Part shown: positions 1 to 10,170 of the stretch, in pieces
How the letters are laid out: every line of letters begins with the position of its first letter
How positions within the stretch are numbered: the first letter of the stretch is position 1
Source of the DNA: Epibacterium sp. Ofav1-8
Lineage (GTDB): Bacteria; Pseudomonadota; Alphaproteobacteria; Rhodobacterales; Rhodobacteraceae
Assembly: GCF_022348185.1 (NCBI RefSeq)
Contig: NZ_JAKRFD010000005.1
Span: 62,001-126,000, forward strand
Reading direction: 5' to 3'
Length of the DNA: 64,000 bases
Translations under genes and position numbers: made by a program
The notes under the pieces: model-generated
Databases searched by the model: none
The model's input: only the letters and a program-made list of their open reading frames with translations
What the model was told of the DNA's origin: nothing

Positions 1-133
1 GGCACAGGAACCCCTCGTCGGCAAAGGCAAGCTGATAGACCGGTGACTGGGTTTGCGGTGTCACTGGCACATGTTCCGCACGGCTGCGGTCGGCGCGGGC
101 ATCCGGGAAACGGCTGTGGCGGTCGTCACTCAT
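1..133 (-). CDS. LOG family / TIGR00730-type Rossmann-fold protein, N-terminal fragment
   Basis: This is the first 44 codons of a leftward gene that runs off the window. The ATG is at 133-131 and the peptide begins MSDDRHSRFPDARADRSRAE, followed by a segment ending in AFADEGFLC. This N-terminal pattern resembles the long form of LOG-family (lysine-decarboxylase-like, cytokinin riboside phosphate phosphoribohydrolase-like) proteins of Rhodobacteraceae. The signature PGG.GT..E motif of that family would lie outside the window, so the call rests only on remembered similarity of the leader. The gene is divergent from the dehydratase at 338. Confidence 0.55.
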   Translation of the reverse strand, partial: MSDDRHSRFPDARADRSRAEHVPVTPQTQSPVYQLAFADEGFLC

Positions 134-337
134 ATCAAATCTTGCCTGTCTTGGGGTCAAAAAGGTCAGACCCCCTCATAGCCCGGAAGCAACACTCAAA
201 CCAGCGCCGTGATCGCGCCAATCCAGATGATCCCGACAAAACGCCCCCAGCGACGAAGCGACCATCCCCTCTGCGCATCTGGTTGCGAAATTAAAGGTTC
301 GTGCCTAGGGTTCGGCGCAAATACACTGAGGCGAGGT

Positions 338-1297
338 ATGACGATGGACTGGACACCCCTGATTTCCGGCGCGCGCAACAGGATTGCCGCGCATGTGGTG
401 AAAACGCCGACTGTCTCGGTCCAGAGCTTCGGCCTTGCCTTCCCGGTGGAATTGAAACTCGAACATCTGCAACACGCCGGCAGTTTCAAGGCACGCGGCG
501 CTTTCAACACGCTGCTGTCGGAACCGGTACCGGAAGCCGGTCTGGTCGCGGCCTCCGGCGGCAACCATGGTGCGGCGGTCGCTTTTGCCGCGCGCGCTCT
601 TGGTCACACTGCCAAGATCTACGTGCCCGAGATTGCCGGGCAGACCAAGATCGACCTGATCCGCTCTACCGGTGCAGATTTGGAGATTGTCCCGGGAGCC
701 TATGCCAATGCGCTGGAAGCCGCCCAGGATTGGGAGCTGCAGACCGGAGCCATGCAGATCCACGCCTATGACGCCCCGGCAACGGTCGCGGGTCAGGGAA
801 CGCTGTTTGCAGAATGGGACGAGCAGGGGCTCGAAGCTGACACTGTTCTGATCGCAGTGGGGGGCGGTGGCCTGATCAGCGGCGCATTGGGCTGGTTCCA
901 GGGCAACCGCAAGGTGGTGGCCGTAGAACCCGCAACCTCCTGCGCCCTGAAGACGGCGCTCACAGCGGGCACCCCCACCAATGTCGAGGTCAGCGGTATC
1001 GCCGCCAATGCGCTTGGCGCGCGGCGTATCGGGGACATCTGTTTCGACCTCGCCCAGAACGCTCGCACGCCCAGCGTCATCGTCCCCGATGCCGCGATCG
1101 AGGCCGCGCAACATGCCCTCTGGCGCGATCATCGACTTCTGGTGGAACCGGCAGGCGCGACCGCGCTCGCGGCCCTGATGTGCGGCGCTTATCTGCCCGC
1201 CCGTGGCGAAAAGGTTGCTGTCCTGCTGTGCGGTGGCAATATCGACCCCGAGCCCCTGAGCGATCCCGCCACACAGCTTGATGTCTCCTTCACCTGA
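338..1297 (+). CDS. Threonine/serine dehydratase (PLP fold type II)
   Basis: The product is a 319-residue, single-domain PLP enzyme of the serine/threonine dehydratase family. It would deaminate L-threonine or L-serine (or a related hydroxy amino acid) to the 2-oxo acid in the cytoplasm. The PLP-lysine segment HAGSFKARGAFN is near residue 50, the substrate loop SGGNHG follows, the glycine-rich phosphate loop VGGGGLISG is mid-protein, and LLCGGNID is near the C-terminus. There is no ACT domain, so this is the short catabolic-type form. The start is taken at 338 because GAGG lies just upstream; an in-frame reading extends further left but has no ribosome site. A GntR-type regulator follows 48 bases downstream on the same strand. 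The exact substrate is not determined by the sequence. Confidence 0.85.
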   Translation: MTMDWTPLISGARNRIAAHVVKTPTVSVQSFGLAFPVELKLEHLQHAGSFKARGAFNTLLSEPVPEAGLVAASGGNHGAAVAFAARALGHTAKIYVPEIAGQTKIDLIRSTGADLEIVPGAYANALEAAQDWELQTGAMQIHAYDAPATVAGQGTLFAEWDEQGLEADTVLIAVGGGGLISGALGWFQGNRKVVAVEPATSCALKTALTAGTPTNVEVSGIAANALGARRIGDICFDLAQNARTPSVIVPDAAIEAAQHALWRDHRLLVEPAGATALAALMCGAYLPARGEKVAVLLCGGNIDPEPLSDPATQLDVSFT

Positions 1298-1345
1298 TCA
1301 TCAGAAAACCTTGCGGCGCGGCGCGCGGCCCCCTATCGAACGGGC

Positions 1346-1945
1346 ATGAGTGAAACCGCAGTCGACAAGATCTTTCGCGCGCTGATGGAGCGGATCGTCA
1401 CCGGCGACCTGCCCGCGGGCGAAAAACTGCGGCAGGACCATATCGCGCGGGATTACGAGGTCAGCCATGTTCCCGTGCGCGAGGCGTTTTTGCGGCTCGA
1501 AGCAAAAGGCTTGGCGAAATCCATCCCACACAAGGGGATGCGCGTCACCGCGTTGGAACCCACCGAGATCCGCGAGGTGATCGAGATGCGGGTGGCGTTG
1601 GAAGTGCTGGCGCTGACCCACGCGATGCCCCGGCACGATGCCGAGAGCGTCTCCACCGCCGAAGCAGCCCGCCGGGACTGCGATGCGGCCACTGACATGG
1701 TGACTTGGGACCGCTGCAATCGGCGCTTTCACCTTGCGTTGCTGGCGCCCTGCGCGATGCCGCGCCTGCTGGCCTCGATCGAGGATCTGCACATCACCGC
1801 CGCCCGCCACATGTTCGCCAATTGGCGGACACGGTGGGCCCCGCGCCCGGATGGCGATCACGCCGCACTCATGACAGCTGTGCAGGAGCAGGATCTGGCG
1901 CAGGCCTGCGATCTCTTGCGGCGCCACCTGCGCCGGGTCAGCTAA
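1346..1945 (+). CDS. GntR family transcriptional regulator (FCD subgroup)
   Basis: The 199-residue protein has an N-terminal GntR winged helix-turn-helix (about residues 5-70, including LPAGEKLRQDHIARDYEVSH and VPVREAFLRLEAKGL). A shorter all-helical FCD-type effector domain follows from about residue 75 (MRVALEVLALTHAMPRHDAE). FCD regulators bind small carboxylates or amino-acid-derived effectors through a metal-binding helical pocket. The gene follows the dehydratase at 338 and precedes dapD on the same strand, so it may control one of them, but no operator was recognised. Length is at the short end of the family. Confidence 0.85.
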   Translation: MSETAVDKIFRALMERIVTGDLPAGEKLRQDHIARDYEVSHVPVREAFLRLEAKGLAKSIPHKGMRVTALEPTEIREVIEMRVALEVLALTHAMPRHDAESVSTAEAARRDCDAATDMVTWDRCNRRFHLALLAPCAMPRLLASIEDLHITAARHMFANWRTRWAPRPDGDHAALMTAVQEQDLAQACDLLRRHLRRVS

Positions 1946-2066
1946 CCCGGCAGGCGTCGCTCCGCCCACACCTAGAGGCGCGTTCAGGGCATGACGCAGG
2001 TGGGTTTTGCGGCTATAAGCGCCCGAATCCAACAGAACATCCAACCAAAACCCGGAGCCGGAACAT

Positions 2067-2894
2067 ATGTCCAACGCGCAGCTGGAAACCGCAATCGAGG
2101 CCGCCTGGGAGGCCCGCGATACCATCACCCCCGCCACGACAGGCGAAACCCGCGACGCCATCGAGGCGACGCTCGCCGCCCTCGACAGCGGCAAACTGCG
2201 CGTGGCGGAAAAGCAGGACAGCGGCGACTGGCACGTGAACCAGTGGGCCAAAAAGGCCGTGCTGCTGGGCTTTCGCCTGAAGGACATGGAAGAGCAATCC
2301 GGCGGCCCGCAGGGCTCCGGCTGGTGGGACAAGGTCGACAGCAAGTTCAAGGGCTGGGAGGCGTCTGACTGGCAATCCGCAGGCTTCCGCGCGGTGCCGA
2401 ACTGCGTCGTCCGCAAATCCGCCTATATCGCCCCCGGCGTGGTGCTGATGCCGTCTTTCGTGAACCTCGGCGCTTATGTCGACGAAGGCACCATGGTGGA
2501 CACATGGGCCACTGTCGGCTCCTGCGCGCAGATCGGCAAAGGCGTGCATCTCTCCGGTGGTGTTGGCATCGGCGGCGTGCTGGAACCGATGCAGGCGGGC
2601 CCGACCATCATCGAGGACAACTGCTTTATCGGCGCGCGCTCCGAAGTGGTCGAAGGCGTGATCGTGCGCGAAGGGTCCGTGCTCGGCATGGGGGTCTTCA
2701 TCGGCCAGTCGACCAAGATCGTCGACCGTGAAACCGGCGAAGTGATGTATGGCGAAGTGCCGCCCTACTCGGTCGTCGTGGCAGGCTCCATGCCCTCGAA
2801 GAACGGCATCAACCTCTATTGTGCGGTGATCGTGAAACGCGTGGACGAAAAGACCCGCTCCAAAACCGGGATCAACGAGCTGCTGCGCGACTGA
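2067..2894 (+). CDS. dapD: 2,3,4,5-tetrahydropyridine-2,6-dicarboxylate N-succinyltransferase
   Basis: DapD succinylates tetrahydrodipicolinate with succinyl-CoA in the succinylase branch of diaminopimelate/lysine synthesis. The 275-residue length matches the family. The first third is helical. From about residue 105 the protein has hexapeptide left-handed beta-helix turns (for example [24 protein letters not shown] read in successive turns), then the characteristic [11 protein letters not shown] and [18 protein letters not shown] segments. The gene ends just before a strong terminator, so it is probably the last gene of its transcript. The partner enzyme DapE is encoded about 13 kb away at 16312, on the same strand. 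Confidence 0.96.
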   Translation: MSNAQLETAIEAAWEARDTITPATTGETRDAIEATLAALDSGKLRVAEKQDSGDWHVNQWAKKAVLLGFRLKDMEEQSGGPQGSGWWDKVDSKFKGWEASDWQSAGFRAVPNCVVRKSAYIAPGVVLMPSFVNLGAYVDEGTMVDTWATVGSCAQIGKGVHLSGGVGIGGVLEPMQAGPTIIEDNCFIGARSEVVEGVIVREGSVLGMGVFIGQSTKIVDRETGEVMYGEVPPYSVVVAGSMPSKNGINLYCAVIVKRVDEKTRSKTGINELLRD

Positions 2895-2930
2895 CCCTCA
2901 GGCATCTGCGCAAAACACACCGAAAATTGA

Positions 2931-2960
2931 AACCAGGCAGCGCCGGCTGTCTGGTTTTTT
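2931..2960 (+). terminator. Intrinsic terminator after dapD
   Basis: An 11-base-pair stem (2931-2941 with 2946-2956, one G-U pair, four-base loop) is followed directly by a run of T. It lies 36 bases after the dapD stop codon. Confidence 0.85.
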
Positions 2961-3065
2961 ATTACCAAACGAATCGCGTTTGTGGAACATTTGAAAAGTT
3001 GCGATAGATTATTGTATGGACGGTCAGAGTCCGCCCGGATGTGAGATGTAGAAGGAGTTGCCCCA

Positions 3066-3461
3066 ATGCCAGCATCCTGGAAACCAGACGGTTACCCTTC
3101 TCTGAGCCCCTATCTGGTGTGTCACGATGCCGAAGGGACGATCGCCTTCTTGGAAACGGCCTTCGGCGCGGTTGTGTTGCGCCGGCTAGATCGTGACGAC
3201 GGAAGCCTGATGCACGCCGAAATTCGCCTCGACGACAGCGTACTCATGATCGGTGGCTTGCCCGAAGCGAGTGAGAACGAGGCGCATATCCACCTGTACG
3301 TGCCCAATGCGCAGGCGACGTTTGATCGCGCTGTTGCCGCTGGGGGAACCGTCGTGCAGGAACCCATTCGCAAACGCCCGAACGACGACATACGCGGCGG
3401 CATCAAGGGCCCGAGCGGCACCACCTGGTGGGTGGCGACGCAGGCAACCAGCCCCGCCTGA
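3066..3461 (+). CDS. VOC/glyoxalase-fold family protein
   Basis: The 131-residue protein has the paired beta-alpha-beta-beta-beta layout of the vicinal oxygen chelate superfamily. It is closest in pattern to the YP_/PhnB-like group: LSPYLVCHDAEGTIAFLETAFGA at the start, then DDSVLMIGG, HLYVPNAQATFDRAVAAGG and a C-terminal GPSGTTWWVATQ. Metal-binding residues of true glyoxalase I are not obvious, so a defined enzymatic reaction cannot be claimed. AAGGAG precedes the ATG by eight bases. The gene is single and convergent with the hut operon. It could be a stress or small-molecule-binding protein. Confidence 0.75.
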   Translation: MPASWKPDGYPSLSPYLVCHDAEGTIAFLETAFGAVVLRRLDRDDGSLMHAEIRLDDSVLMIGGLPEASENEAHIHLYVPNAQATFDRAVAAGGTVVQEPIRKRPNDDIRGGIKGPSGTTWWVATQATSPA

Positions 3462-3491
3462 GTAACAAGGAAAGGCGTGGCTTCGCGGCAA

Positions 3492-3516
3492 AGAGAGCCT
3501 TGGGTCAAGGCTCTCT
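3492..3516. terminator. Hairpin between converging VOC gene and hut operon
   Basis: A perfect 10-base-pair stem (3492-3501 with 3507-3516) with a five-base loop lies between the two stop codons. A short T run follows only in the leftward direction, so it best fits the end of the hutUGHI transcript. It may serve both sides. Confidence 0.5.
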
Positions 3517-3538
3517 CAAGTAATGTGGGCCCGCACGG

Positions 3539-5221
3539 TCAGCCAAGGATGCCGGGCAGGTTCAGGCCATGTTCCTTGGCACAATCCTTTGCGATGTCAT
3601 ATCCCGCATCCGCATGCCGCATGACACCAGTGGCCGGATCGTTCCACAGAACGCGACCGATGCGACGATCTGCGTCCTCGGTCCCATCACAGCAGATCAC
3701 CACGCCGGAATGCTGCGAAAAGCCCATGCCGACGCCGCCGCCGTGGTGCAGCGACACCCATGTCGCACCCGATGCGGTGTTCAGCAGTGCGTTCAACAGC
3801 GGCCAATCCGACACCGCGTCAGAGCCATCCATCATCGCCTCGGTCTCACGGTTCGGCGATGCCACGGAACCAGAGTCGAGGTGGTCGCGGCCGATCACAA
3901 CCGGTGCGGACAACTCGCCATTGCGCACCATCTCGTTGAACGCGAGGCCTGCCTTGTGGCGGTCGCCCAGACCAATCCAGCAGATCCGCGCGGGCAGGCC
4001 CTGAAAGGCGATCCGCTCATCTGCCATGTCGAGCCAGCGATGCAGGTGCTCGTTCTCGGGGAACAGCTCCTTCATCTTGGCGTCGGTCTTCTTGATGTCC
4101 TCGGGATCACCCGACAGCGCACACCAGCGGAACGGGCCGATACCCTGGCAGAACAGCGGGCGGATATAGGCGGGCACAAAACCGGGGAAGGCAAAGGCGT
4201 TCTCAAAGCCCTCTTCCAGCGCCATCTGGCGGATGTTGTTGCCGTAATCGACCGTGGGGACGCCCATATCGTGGAACGCCACCATCGCCTCAACCTGCAC
4301 CCGCATCGAGGCACGCGCGGCTTTCTCGACTGCCTTCTTGTCGGTCTCGCGCTTCTCTTTCCACTGTGCCATGGTCCAGCCCTGCGGCAGGTAGCCATTG
4401 ACCGGGTCATGCGCGGAGGTCTGGTCGGTGACGATATCGGGGCGCATGCCGCCCGCTTTGGCGCGCTCCACCAGTTCGGCAAAGACATCCGCCGCATTGC
4501 CCAAGAGGCCCACGGATTTCGCCTCGCCCGCCTTGGTCCAGCGGTCGATCATCTCCAGCGCCTCGTCCAGCGTCTCGGCCTTTTCGTCGAGGTATTTGGT
4601 CCGCAGGCGGAAATCGATCGAGTCGGGGTTACACTCCACCGCCAGACAGCAGGCACCCGCAAAAACAGCCGCCAGCGGCTGCGCGCCGCCCATACCGCCG
4701 AGGCCGCCGGTCAGAATCCATTTGCCCGTGAGATCACCCCCATAGTGCTGACGACCCGCCTCGGCAAATGTCTCATAGGTGCCCTGCACGATGCCTTGGG
4801 TGCCGATGTAGATCCAGGACCCGGCGGTCATCTGGCCGTACATCATCAGGCCTTTTTTATCGAGCTCATTGAAGTGATCCCAATTGGCCCAATGCGGCAC
4901 CAGATTGGAGTTTGCAATCAACACACGGGGCGCGTCCTTGTGGGTCTGGAAAACGCCAACAGGTTTACCCGACTGCACCATCAGGGTCTGATCTTCATCC
5001 AGATTCTTCAGCGTTTCGACGATCAGGTCGAAATCCTTCCAGGTGCGCGCGGCGCGGCCGATGCCGCCGTAGACCACCAATTCATGCGGGTTTTCAGCCA
5101 CATCGGGGTGCAGGTTGTTCATCAGCATCCGGATTGGTGCCTCGGTCAGCCAGGACTTTGCGGTGATCTCGGTGCCAGTGGCCGGATAGATGTCGCGGGT
5201 GTTCTTGCGGGGATCGTTCAT
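3539..5221 (-). CDS. hutU: Urocanate hydratase (urocanase)
   Basis: HutU adds water to urocanate with tightly bound NAD+ to give imidazolonepropionate, the second step of histidine breakdown, in the cytoplasm. The 560-residue length is typical. The glycine-rich NAD site [11 protein letters not shown] is near residue 170 and the urocanase family signature [10 protein letters not shown] is near residue 400. The segment [20 protein letters not shown] is also conserved. The start at 5221 has GGAGG seven bases upstream and overlaps the hutG stop as ATGA; a reading four codons longer is less likely. It is the last gene of hutI-hutH-hutG-hutU. Confidence 0.97.
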   Translation of the reverse strand: MNDPRKNTRDIYPATGTEITAKSWLTEAPIRMLMNNLHPDVAENPHELVVYGGIGRAARTWKDFDLIVETLKNLDEDQTLMVQSGKPVGVFQTHKDAPRVLIANSNLVPHWANWDHFNELDKKGLMMYGQMTAGSWIYIGTQGIVQGTYETFAEAGRQHYGGDLTGKWILTGGLGGMGGAQPLAAVFAGACCLAVECNPDSIDFRLRTKYLDEKAETLDEALEMIDRWTKAGEAKSVGLLGNAADVFAELVERAKAGGMRPDIVTDQTSAHDPVNGYLPQGWTMAQWKEKRETDKKAVEKAARASMRVQVEAMVAFHDMGVPTVDYGNNIRQMALEEGFENAFAFPGFVPAYIRPLFCQGIGPFRWCALSGDPEDIKKTDAKMKELFPENEHLHRWLDMADERIAFQGLPARICWIGLGDRHKAGLAFNEMVRNGELSAPVVIGRDHLDSGSVASPNRETEAMMDGSDAVSDWPLLNALLNTASGATWVSLHHGGGVGMGFSQHSGVVICCDGTEDADRRIGRVLWNDPATGVMRHADAGYDIAKDCAKEHGLNLPGILG

Positions 5222-5994
5222 GCGGGCCTCCATTCAGTCAGATCGGTGAGAATTTGGGTCAGATGTGTGCGCAGCCGGTCGGCGCGTGCGGGGGCATAGC
5301 TCCAAGGCGGGGTCTCGTCGCAATAGGTGGCTTGGGCGAGTTCCATCTGGATCGCGTGCCAGCCCTCATTGGGACGGCCATAGTGACGCGTGGTCCAGCC
5401 CCCCTTGAAACGACCGTTCAGCACAGAAGAATACCCTTCCGCACGCTGACAGTGATTAAAGACCATCACTTCAAGATCGCGCGCGCAGGTGGTGCCGAGG
5501 TTGGTGCCGACGTTGAAATCCGGCAGGCGGCCATCAAACAGGAAGGGAATGTCACCCCGGATCGAGTGGCAATCATACAGAATGGCAAAGCCGTGGATGC
5601 CTGCCACCCGCTCCATCTCTGCCGTGAGCGCGGCATGATAGGGCGCGTGATAGGTCTCGCGGCGGCGGGCGATTTCCGCCTCATCCGGCTCACGGGTCCA
5701 GATCGGATTGCCATCAAAGTCTGTCAGCGGCACCAGCGTGGTGGTGTTCTGTCCGGGATAGAGGCTGACGCCTGCGGGATCACGGTTCACGTCGATCACA
5801 TAGCGATGAATGGGGGTGCGCACGGTGGTCACACCCTCCACCAGATCCGCATAAAGATCGTGAATATGCCAATCCGTATCGGCAAGACCAAGACCACGTT
5901 CGTTCAGATCCTTGGCAACCTCTACAGGCACCTCGGTCCCCGTATGCGGCAGGCCAAGGACCAGCGGCGAGGAACCTTGCGTGACCTCGATCAT
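5218..5994 (-). CDS. hutG: N-formylglutamate deformylase
   Basis: The 258-residue protein matches the N-formylglutamate amidohydrolase family, which releases formate and glutamate in the final step of the pathway. Family features are [13 protein letters not shown] at the N-terminus (metal-binding histidine) and [20 protein letters not shown] in the middle, with NLGTTC after it. It acts on the product of HutF, encoded divergently at 8806. The presence of both shows the two-step route from formimidoylglutamate rather than direct formimidase cleavage. It overlaps hutH and hutU by four bases at either end, so translation is coupled. Confidence 0.93.
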   Translation of the reverse strand: MIEVTQGSSPLVLGLPHTGTEVPVEVAKDLNERGLGLADTDWHIHDLYADLVEGVTTVRTPIHRYVIDVNRDPAGVSLYPGQNTTTLVPLTDFDGNPIWTREPDEAEIARRRETYHAPYHAALTAEMERVAGIHGFAILYDCHSIRGDIPFLFDGRLPDFNVGTNLGTTCARDLEVMVFNHCQRAEGYSSVLNGRFKGGWTTRHYGRPNEGWHAIQMELAQATYCDETPPWSYAPARADRLRTHLTQILTDLTEWRPA

Positions 5995-7514
5995 ACCGCG
6001 ACCTCCACGCCTGCGGCCTGAGCCACGCGACCGGCGCGCACCATGGCGCTGGCGGCTTCGATCTCAGGCGCGAGGTAGCGGTCTTCGCCCAGGCTGGGGA
6101 TTTCACCGCGCAGCATGGTCAGCAAATCCTGCAAGCGGGTGGAGGTTTTGAGCGGCGCGCGCGCCTCCACACCCTGCGCGGCGCAGAGCATTTCCACCCC
6201 AAGGATCACCGAAAGATTCGCTGTCATCTTCGCCAGACGCAGCGCGCCATGGGCCGCCATCGATACGTGATCTTCCTGGTTGGCAGAGGTCGGCGTGGAA
6301 TCGGTCACGCAGGGGTTTGCCAGATGCTTGTTCTCGCTCATCAGCGCCGCGGTGGTGACCTCGGCGATCATGAAACCGGAGTTCAGGCCGGGGTTGGGCG
6401 TCAGGAAGGGCGGCAGGTCGTGGCTCAGGGTCGGATCGACCATCAAGGCGACCCGGCGCTGCGCGATCGCGCCGATCTCGGCCACGGCGAGCGCGATCTG
6501 ATCGGCGGCAAAACCCACATATTCGGCGTGGAAATTGCCGCCCGAAACAATCCGACCAGCCTCGACCAGCACCAGCGGGTTATCGGTCACTGCGTTGGCC
6601 TCAATCTCCAGCGTGCGCGCGGCCATGCGCAGCACGTCAAGTGCCGCGCCCACCACCTGCGGCTGGCAGCGGATGCAATAGGGATCTTGGACGCGGGTGT
6701 CGCCCTCACGGTGGCTTTCCCGAATTTCCGACCCGTCCATGATGTCGCGCATCACCTGCGCCACATCGATCTGCCCCGCATGACCACGCAGCGTGTGGAT
6801 GTCGGCCACCAGCGGTGCGGTGGAGCCCATGATCGCATCGGTCGTCAAAGACGCAATTGCCATGGATGCCCGCGCCAGATCCAACGCCTGAAACAGCCCA
6901 GCCAGCGCGCAAGCGGTCGAGAACTGCGTTCCGTTGATCAGGCCGAGGCCTTCTTTCGGCCCCAATACGATAGGCTGCAGCCCCGCGCGTTTCAGCGCTT
7001 CGGCTCCGGACAGGCGCTCGCCTTCAAACGTCGCCTCACCCTCACCAATCATCGCCGCTGTCATATGTGCCAGCGGAGCAAGGTCGCCCGATGCGCCGAC
7101 AGATCCTTGCGACGGCACGACCGGGGTCACCCCACGCGCCAGCATCTCCTCGATTTGATTGATCACCAACCAGCGCACACCCGAGGCACCGCGTCCAAGC
7201 GACAAGAGCTTCAACACCATCATCAGCCGCACTTTGTCTTCGGCCAATGGCTCACCGACGCCGCAGGAATGGCTGAGGATCAGGTTTCGCTGAAGTGTTG
7301 CGGTATCTTCGGATGCGATCTTGGTCGAGGCCAGTTTGCCAAATCCGGTGTTGATGCCATAGACAGGCGCCTCACCTGCGGCGGCCTCGGCCACCATCGC
7401 GGCTGCCGCTTCGACACCTGCGCGGGCAGAGGGTGCCAGACGTGCGGGGGTGCCATTGCGCCAGATCTGCTCCAACGTGGAGAGGGTTACGGTGCCGGGG
7501 ATCATCTCGATCAT
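5991..7514 (-). CDS. hutH: Histidine ammonia-lyase (histidase)
   Basis: HutH removes ammonia from L-histidine to form urocanate, the first step of the pathway and the source of the HutC inducer. The 507-residue length is normal. The Ala-Ser-Gly triplet that cyclises into the MIO cofactor is in [13 protein letters not shown] near residue 145. [11 protein letters not shown] near residue 50 and [20 protein letters not shown] near residue 400 are also family hallmarks. It overlaps hutG (ATGA) and hutI by four bases. Nothing suggests it is instead a tyrosine or phenylalanine lyase, given the hut context. Confidence 0.97.
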   Translation of the reverse strand: MIEMIPGTVTLSTLEQIWRNGTPARLAPSARAGVEAAAAMVAEAAAGEAPVYGINTGFGKLASTKIASEDTATLQRNLILSHSCGVGEPLAEDKVRLMMVLKLLSLGRGASGVRWLVINQIEEMLARGVTPVVPSQGSVGASGDLAPLAHMTAAMIGEGEATFEGERLSGAEALKRAGLQPIVLGPKEGLGLINGTQFSTACALAGLFQALDLARASMAIASLTTDAIMGSTAPLVADIHTLRGHAGQIDVAQVMRDIMDGSEIRESHREGDTRVQDPYCIRCQPQVVGAALDVLRMAARTLEIEANAVTDNPLVLVEAGRIVSGGNFHAEYVGFAADQIALAVAEIGAIAQRRVALMVDPTLSHDLPPFLTPNPGLNSGFMIAEVTTAALMSENKHLANPCVTDSTPTSANQEDHVSMAAHGALRLAKMTANLSVILGVEMLCAAQGVEARAPLKTSTRLQDLLTMLRGEIPSLGEDRYLAPEIEAASAMVRAGRVAQAAGVEVAV

Positions 7515-8728
7515 GTGCGAACCTCCAGTTTGCCGCCCATGACGCGGGCATGCAGCGGGTTAAATCCAATGCGATAGGCCAGTTCTGCCGGGCGGGCGAC
7601 GTCCCAGACCACAAGATCTGCGCGCAGACCGGGCGCGATACGTCCCCGATCCGAGAGGCCCAGCGCGCGAGCCGCATGAGTCGTTACCCCGGCCAATGCC
7701 TCTTCGGGTGTCAGCCGGAACAGGGTGCAGCCCATGTTGAGCGTCAGGAGCAACGAAGTCAGCGGTGAGGAGCCGGGGTTACAATCGGTCGCCAAAGCCA
7801 TGGGCACGCCATGGGTGCGGAAATGCTCCATCGGTGGCAATTGCGTTTCCCGGATCGTGTAGAAAGCACCGGGCAAGAGCACGGCAACAGACCCGGAGAC
7901 CGCCATCGCGCGGGCGTCTTCCTCGGTCGCGTATTCCACGTGATCGACGGACAAGGCGCCGCGTTCTGCCGCCAGCTTGCTGCCCCCTTGATGGGACAGC
8001 TGCTCAGCGTGGAGCTTCACCGGCAGGCCCAGCTCGGCTGCAACATCAAAGACACGCGCGATCTGTTCGGCAGAAAAGGCGATGCCCTCGCAAAAGCCAT
8101 CCACCGCATCCACCAGTCCCTCGGCATATGCAGCCCGCAAGGTCGGCAGGCAGACCTCATCCAGATATTCATCCGCACGGCCCGCATATTCCGCCGGGAC
8201 CGCATGCGCGCCGAGGAACGTGGTCTTGACCGTTACATCCCGCAGTTCGCCCAAACGGCGCGCCGCGCGCAGCATGTTAAGTTCGGTGTCGCGATCCAGC
8301 CCATAGCCGGATTTTACCTCGACCGAGGTCACCCCCTCAGCAAGCAGCGCATCCAGACGGGGCAGCGCACCAGCGACAAGCGCTTCCAGATCCGCCGACC
8401 GGGTCGCCGTCACCGTGGATACGATACCGCCACCCGCCTTTGCGACCTCTTCATAGCTCGCCCCATTGAGGCGCATCTCAAACTCGCCCGCGCGATCACC
8501 GCCAAAGACAATATGCGTATGGCAATCGATCAGCCCCGGCGTCACCAGCCGTCCGCCCAGATCCTCATGCGGCCAAGTTTTGTACTCCGCCGGAAGGGAG
8601 GCTTCAGGGCCGCACCAGACGATTTCAGCGCGATCAATGGCGACGGCTCCCGCTTCGATCATCCCATATGGCGCGCCCGGCTCCATCGTTGCCAGCTTGG
8701 CTCCACTCAACACGTATTTGTCGCGCAT
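7511..8728 (-). CDS. hutI: Imidazolonepropionase
   Basis: HutI is a metal-dependent amidohydrolase that opens the imidazolone ring to give N-formimidoyl-L-glutamate, the third step. The metal-binding [17 protein letters not shown] segment is near residue 70. [27 protein letters not shown] and [10 protein letters not shown] follow, all typical of the family. The start at 8728 gives 405 residues and has a purine-rich GAGGGGG just upstream. A longer reading would begin at 8827, inside hutF, and is rejected. It is the first gene of the leftward operon, transcribed from the divergent hutI/hutF promoter region. Confidence 0.96.
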   Translation of the reverse strand: MRDKYVLSGAKLATMEPGAPYGMIEAGAVAIDRAEIVWCGPEASLPAEYKTWPHEDLGGRLVTPGLIDCHTHIVFGGDRAGEFEMRLNGASYEEVAKAGGGIVSTVTATRSADLEALVAGALPRLDALLAEGVTSVEVKSGYGLDRDTELNMLRAARRLGELRDVTVKTTFLGAHAVPAEYAGRADEYLDEVCLPTLRAAYAEGLVDAVDGFCEGIAFSAEQIARVFDVAAELGLPVKLHAEQLSHQGGSKLAAERGALSVDHVEYATEEDARAMAVSGSVAVLLPGAFYTIRETQLPPMEHFRTHGVPMALATDCNPGSSPLTSLLLTLNMGCTLFRLTPEEALAGVTTHAARALGLSDRGRIAPGLRADLVVWDVARPAELAYRIGFNPLHARVMGGKLEVRT

Positions 8729-8749
8729 CTCGCCCCCCTCAGAATCCTC

Positions 8750-8778
8750 TTGCTCCACAAACGGTATGCGCTTATTCT
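8750..8778 (+). promoter_or_regulatory. Probable sigma70 promoter for hutF
   Basis: TTGCTC (8750-8755) and TATTCT (8773-8778) are separated by 17 bases. The expected transcription start (about 8785) falls inside the palindromic operator, which is the geometry of a repressor-controlled promoter. Assigned by eye, not by scoring. Confidence 0.45.
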
Positions 8779-8780
8779 CA

Positions 8781-8796
8781 TTATGTCTATACATAA
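8781..8796. promoter_or_regulatory. Palindromic operator, probable HutC site
   Basis: TTATGT-CTAT-ACATAA is a palindrome with two perfect six-base arms, in the 77 bases between the divergent hutI and hutF start codons. Its core TGTCTATACA resembles the TGTATATACA-type sites known for HutC repressors. hutC is present at 10713. Binding is inferred from sequence and position. Confidence 0.65.
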
Positions 8797-8815
8797 GAGG
8801 GCCAGATGCAGACAA
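8786..8815 (-). promoter_or_regulatory. Possible sigma70 promoter for hutI-hutH-hutG-hutU
   Basis: On the minus strand TTGTCT (8815-8810) and TATAGA (8791-8786) are 18 bases apart. The -10 lies within the palindrome at 8781-8796, so one bound repressor could shut off both directions. Confidence 0.4.
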
Positions 8816-10170
8816 TTTTTGCCGCAACCGCCTGCCTGCCCGAGGGCTGGGTTCAGGATGTCCGCCTGACCGTTGAAGGCGGCAGCATCACACGTATTGA
8901 GAGCGCCGCCACCGCCGCACCCGGCGATACGCGCGTCGATGTCTTGCTGCCGGCGCTTGCGAACCTGCATTCTCATAGCTTTCAGCGCGCCATGGCTGGC
9001 CGCACGGAGTATCGCGCGGGTGGGCAGGACAGTTTCTGGACATGGCGAGAGCTGATGTATCGCTTCCTCGACCACCTCACGCCTAAACAATACGAAGCCG
9101 TGGCGGCGCTGACCTTCATGGAGATGCTGGAGGCTGGCTATGCTTCTGTCGGTGAATTCCACTATGTCCATCATCAGCCCGGCGGTACCCCCTATGAGAG
9201 CCTCACCGAACTCAGCCAGCGGGTGATGGCGGGCGCTCAACAAACCGGCATCGGCCTCACACATCTGCCCGTTCTCTACACCTACGGCGGTGCGGAAAAA
9301 CAGCCACTTGCGGGCGGGCAGCTGCGGTTTGGCAATGATGTTGAGCGTTTCTCGCGTCTTGTCACCGAGGCCCGCGGTGCGGCGCAAGAGCTCGGGGGCG
9401 ACACGCGCGTCGGTATCGCGCCGCATTCCTTGCGGGCCACCTGCCCCGAGGATCTTGCCGCGGTGTTGCCGGTCGCCGCCGAAAACCCCATCCACATCCA
9501 CATCGCCGAACAACCGCGTGAGGTGGCCGAGATCAAAGCATGGCTCGGCGCACGTCCAGTGGAATGGCTGCTCGCGAATGCACCAGTAAATGACCAATGG
9601 TGCCTGATCCATGCCACGCATATGACGGACGAGGAAACCCGGCGCATGGCAAGATCCGACGCCGTGGCGGGCCTCTGCCCCGTGACAGAGGCAAACCTCG
9701 GCGATGGCCCCTTCAATGGACCGGAGTTTCTGGCAGAGGCCGGGCGCTTTGGCGTTGGCTCCGATTCCAACGTGCGGATCTCATTGGTCGAAGAGTTGCG
9801 CACGCTTGAATACTCGCAACGCCTCCGCGATCTGGCGCGCAACGTGCTGGTTCCCCATGAAGGCTCCGTCGGTGAAACGCTCTATCTGGGCGCGGCCAAG
9901 GGTGGGGCACAGGCGCTTGGCCGGAGCGCCGGACGGCTGGAGGTTGGCGCGCTTGCGGATCTCGTTGCGATTGACCGCAACCATCCCGCCCTGTTTGGCT
10001 TGCCAGAGGCGCAAATTCTGGATGGATTGTGTTTTGCGGCTGACGACCAGACCGTCACCGATGTCTGGGCGGCCGGTCGTCACATGGTGCAAGAAGGGCG
10101 CCACATCGCCCGTGACGCCATCGTCAAAACCTACCGCACGGCAATCACATCGCTTCTCGCAAAGCTTTGA
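8806..10170 (+). CDS. hutF: Formimidoylglutamate deiminase
   Basis: HutF is an amidohydrolase that deiminates N-formimidoylglutamate to N-formylglutamate and ammonia, feeding HutG. The 454-residue length fits. The metal site [19 protein letters not shown] is near residues 47-65. [15 protein letters not shown] and CLIHATHM lie further on, and [20 protein letters not shown] carries the catalytic aspartate region. The start codon is only nine bases after the operator palindrome, so the transcript leader is very short. The 3' end overlaps the converging hutD by 26 bases. Confidence 0.95.
   Translation: MQTIFAATACLPEGWVQDVRLTVEGGSITRIESAATAAPGDTRVDVLLPALANLHSHSFQRAMAGRTEYRAGGQDSFWTWRELMYRFLDHLTPKQYEAVAALTFMEMLEAGYASVGEFHYVHHQPGGTPYESLTELSQRVMAGAQQTGIGLTHLPVLYTYGGAEKQPLAGGQLRFGNDVERFSRLVTEARGAAQELGGDTRVGIAPHSLRATCPEDLAAVLPVAAENPIHIHIAEQPREVAEIKAWLGARPVEWLLANAPVNDQWCLIHATHMTDEETRRMARSDAVAGLCPVTEANLGDGPFNGPEFLAEAGRFGVGSDSNVRISLVEELRTLEYSQRLRDLARNVLVPHEGSVGETLYLGAAKGGAQALGRSAGRLEVGALADLVAIDRNHPALFGLPEAQILDGLCFAADDQTVTDVWAAGRHMVQEGRHIARDAIVKTYRTAITSLLAKL

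Noticed and set aside
43-294. Short plus-strand frame at the window start
   Set aside because: It overlaps the divergent LOG-family start and shows no ribosome site or known sequence pattern.
3569-5299. Plus-strand open frame of 576 codons opposite hutU
   Set aside because: It mirrors hutU on the opposite strand; hutU carries the urocanase signature and this frame carries none.
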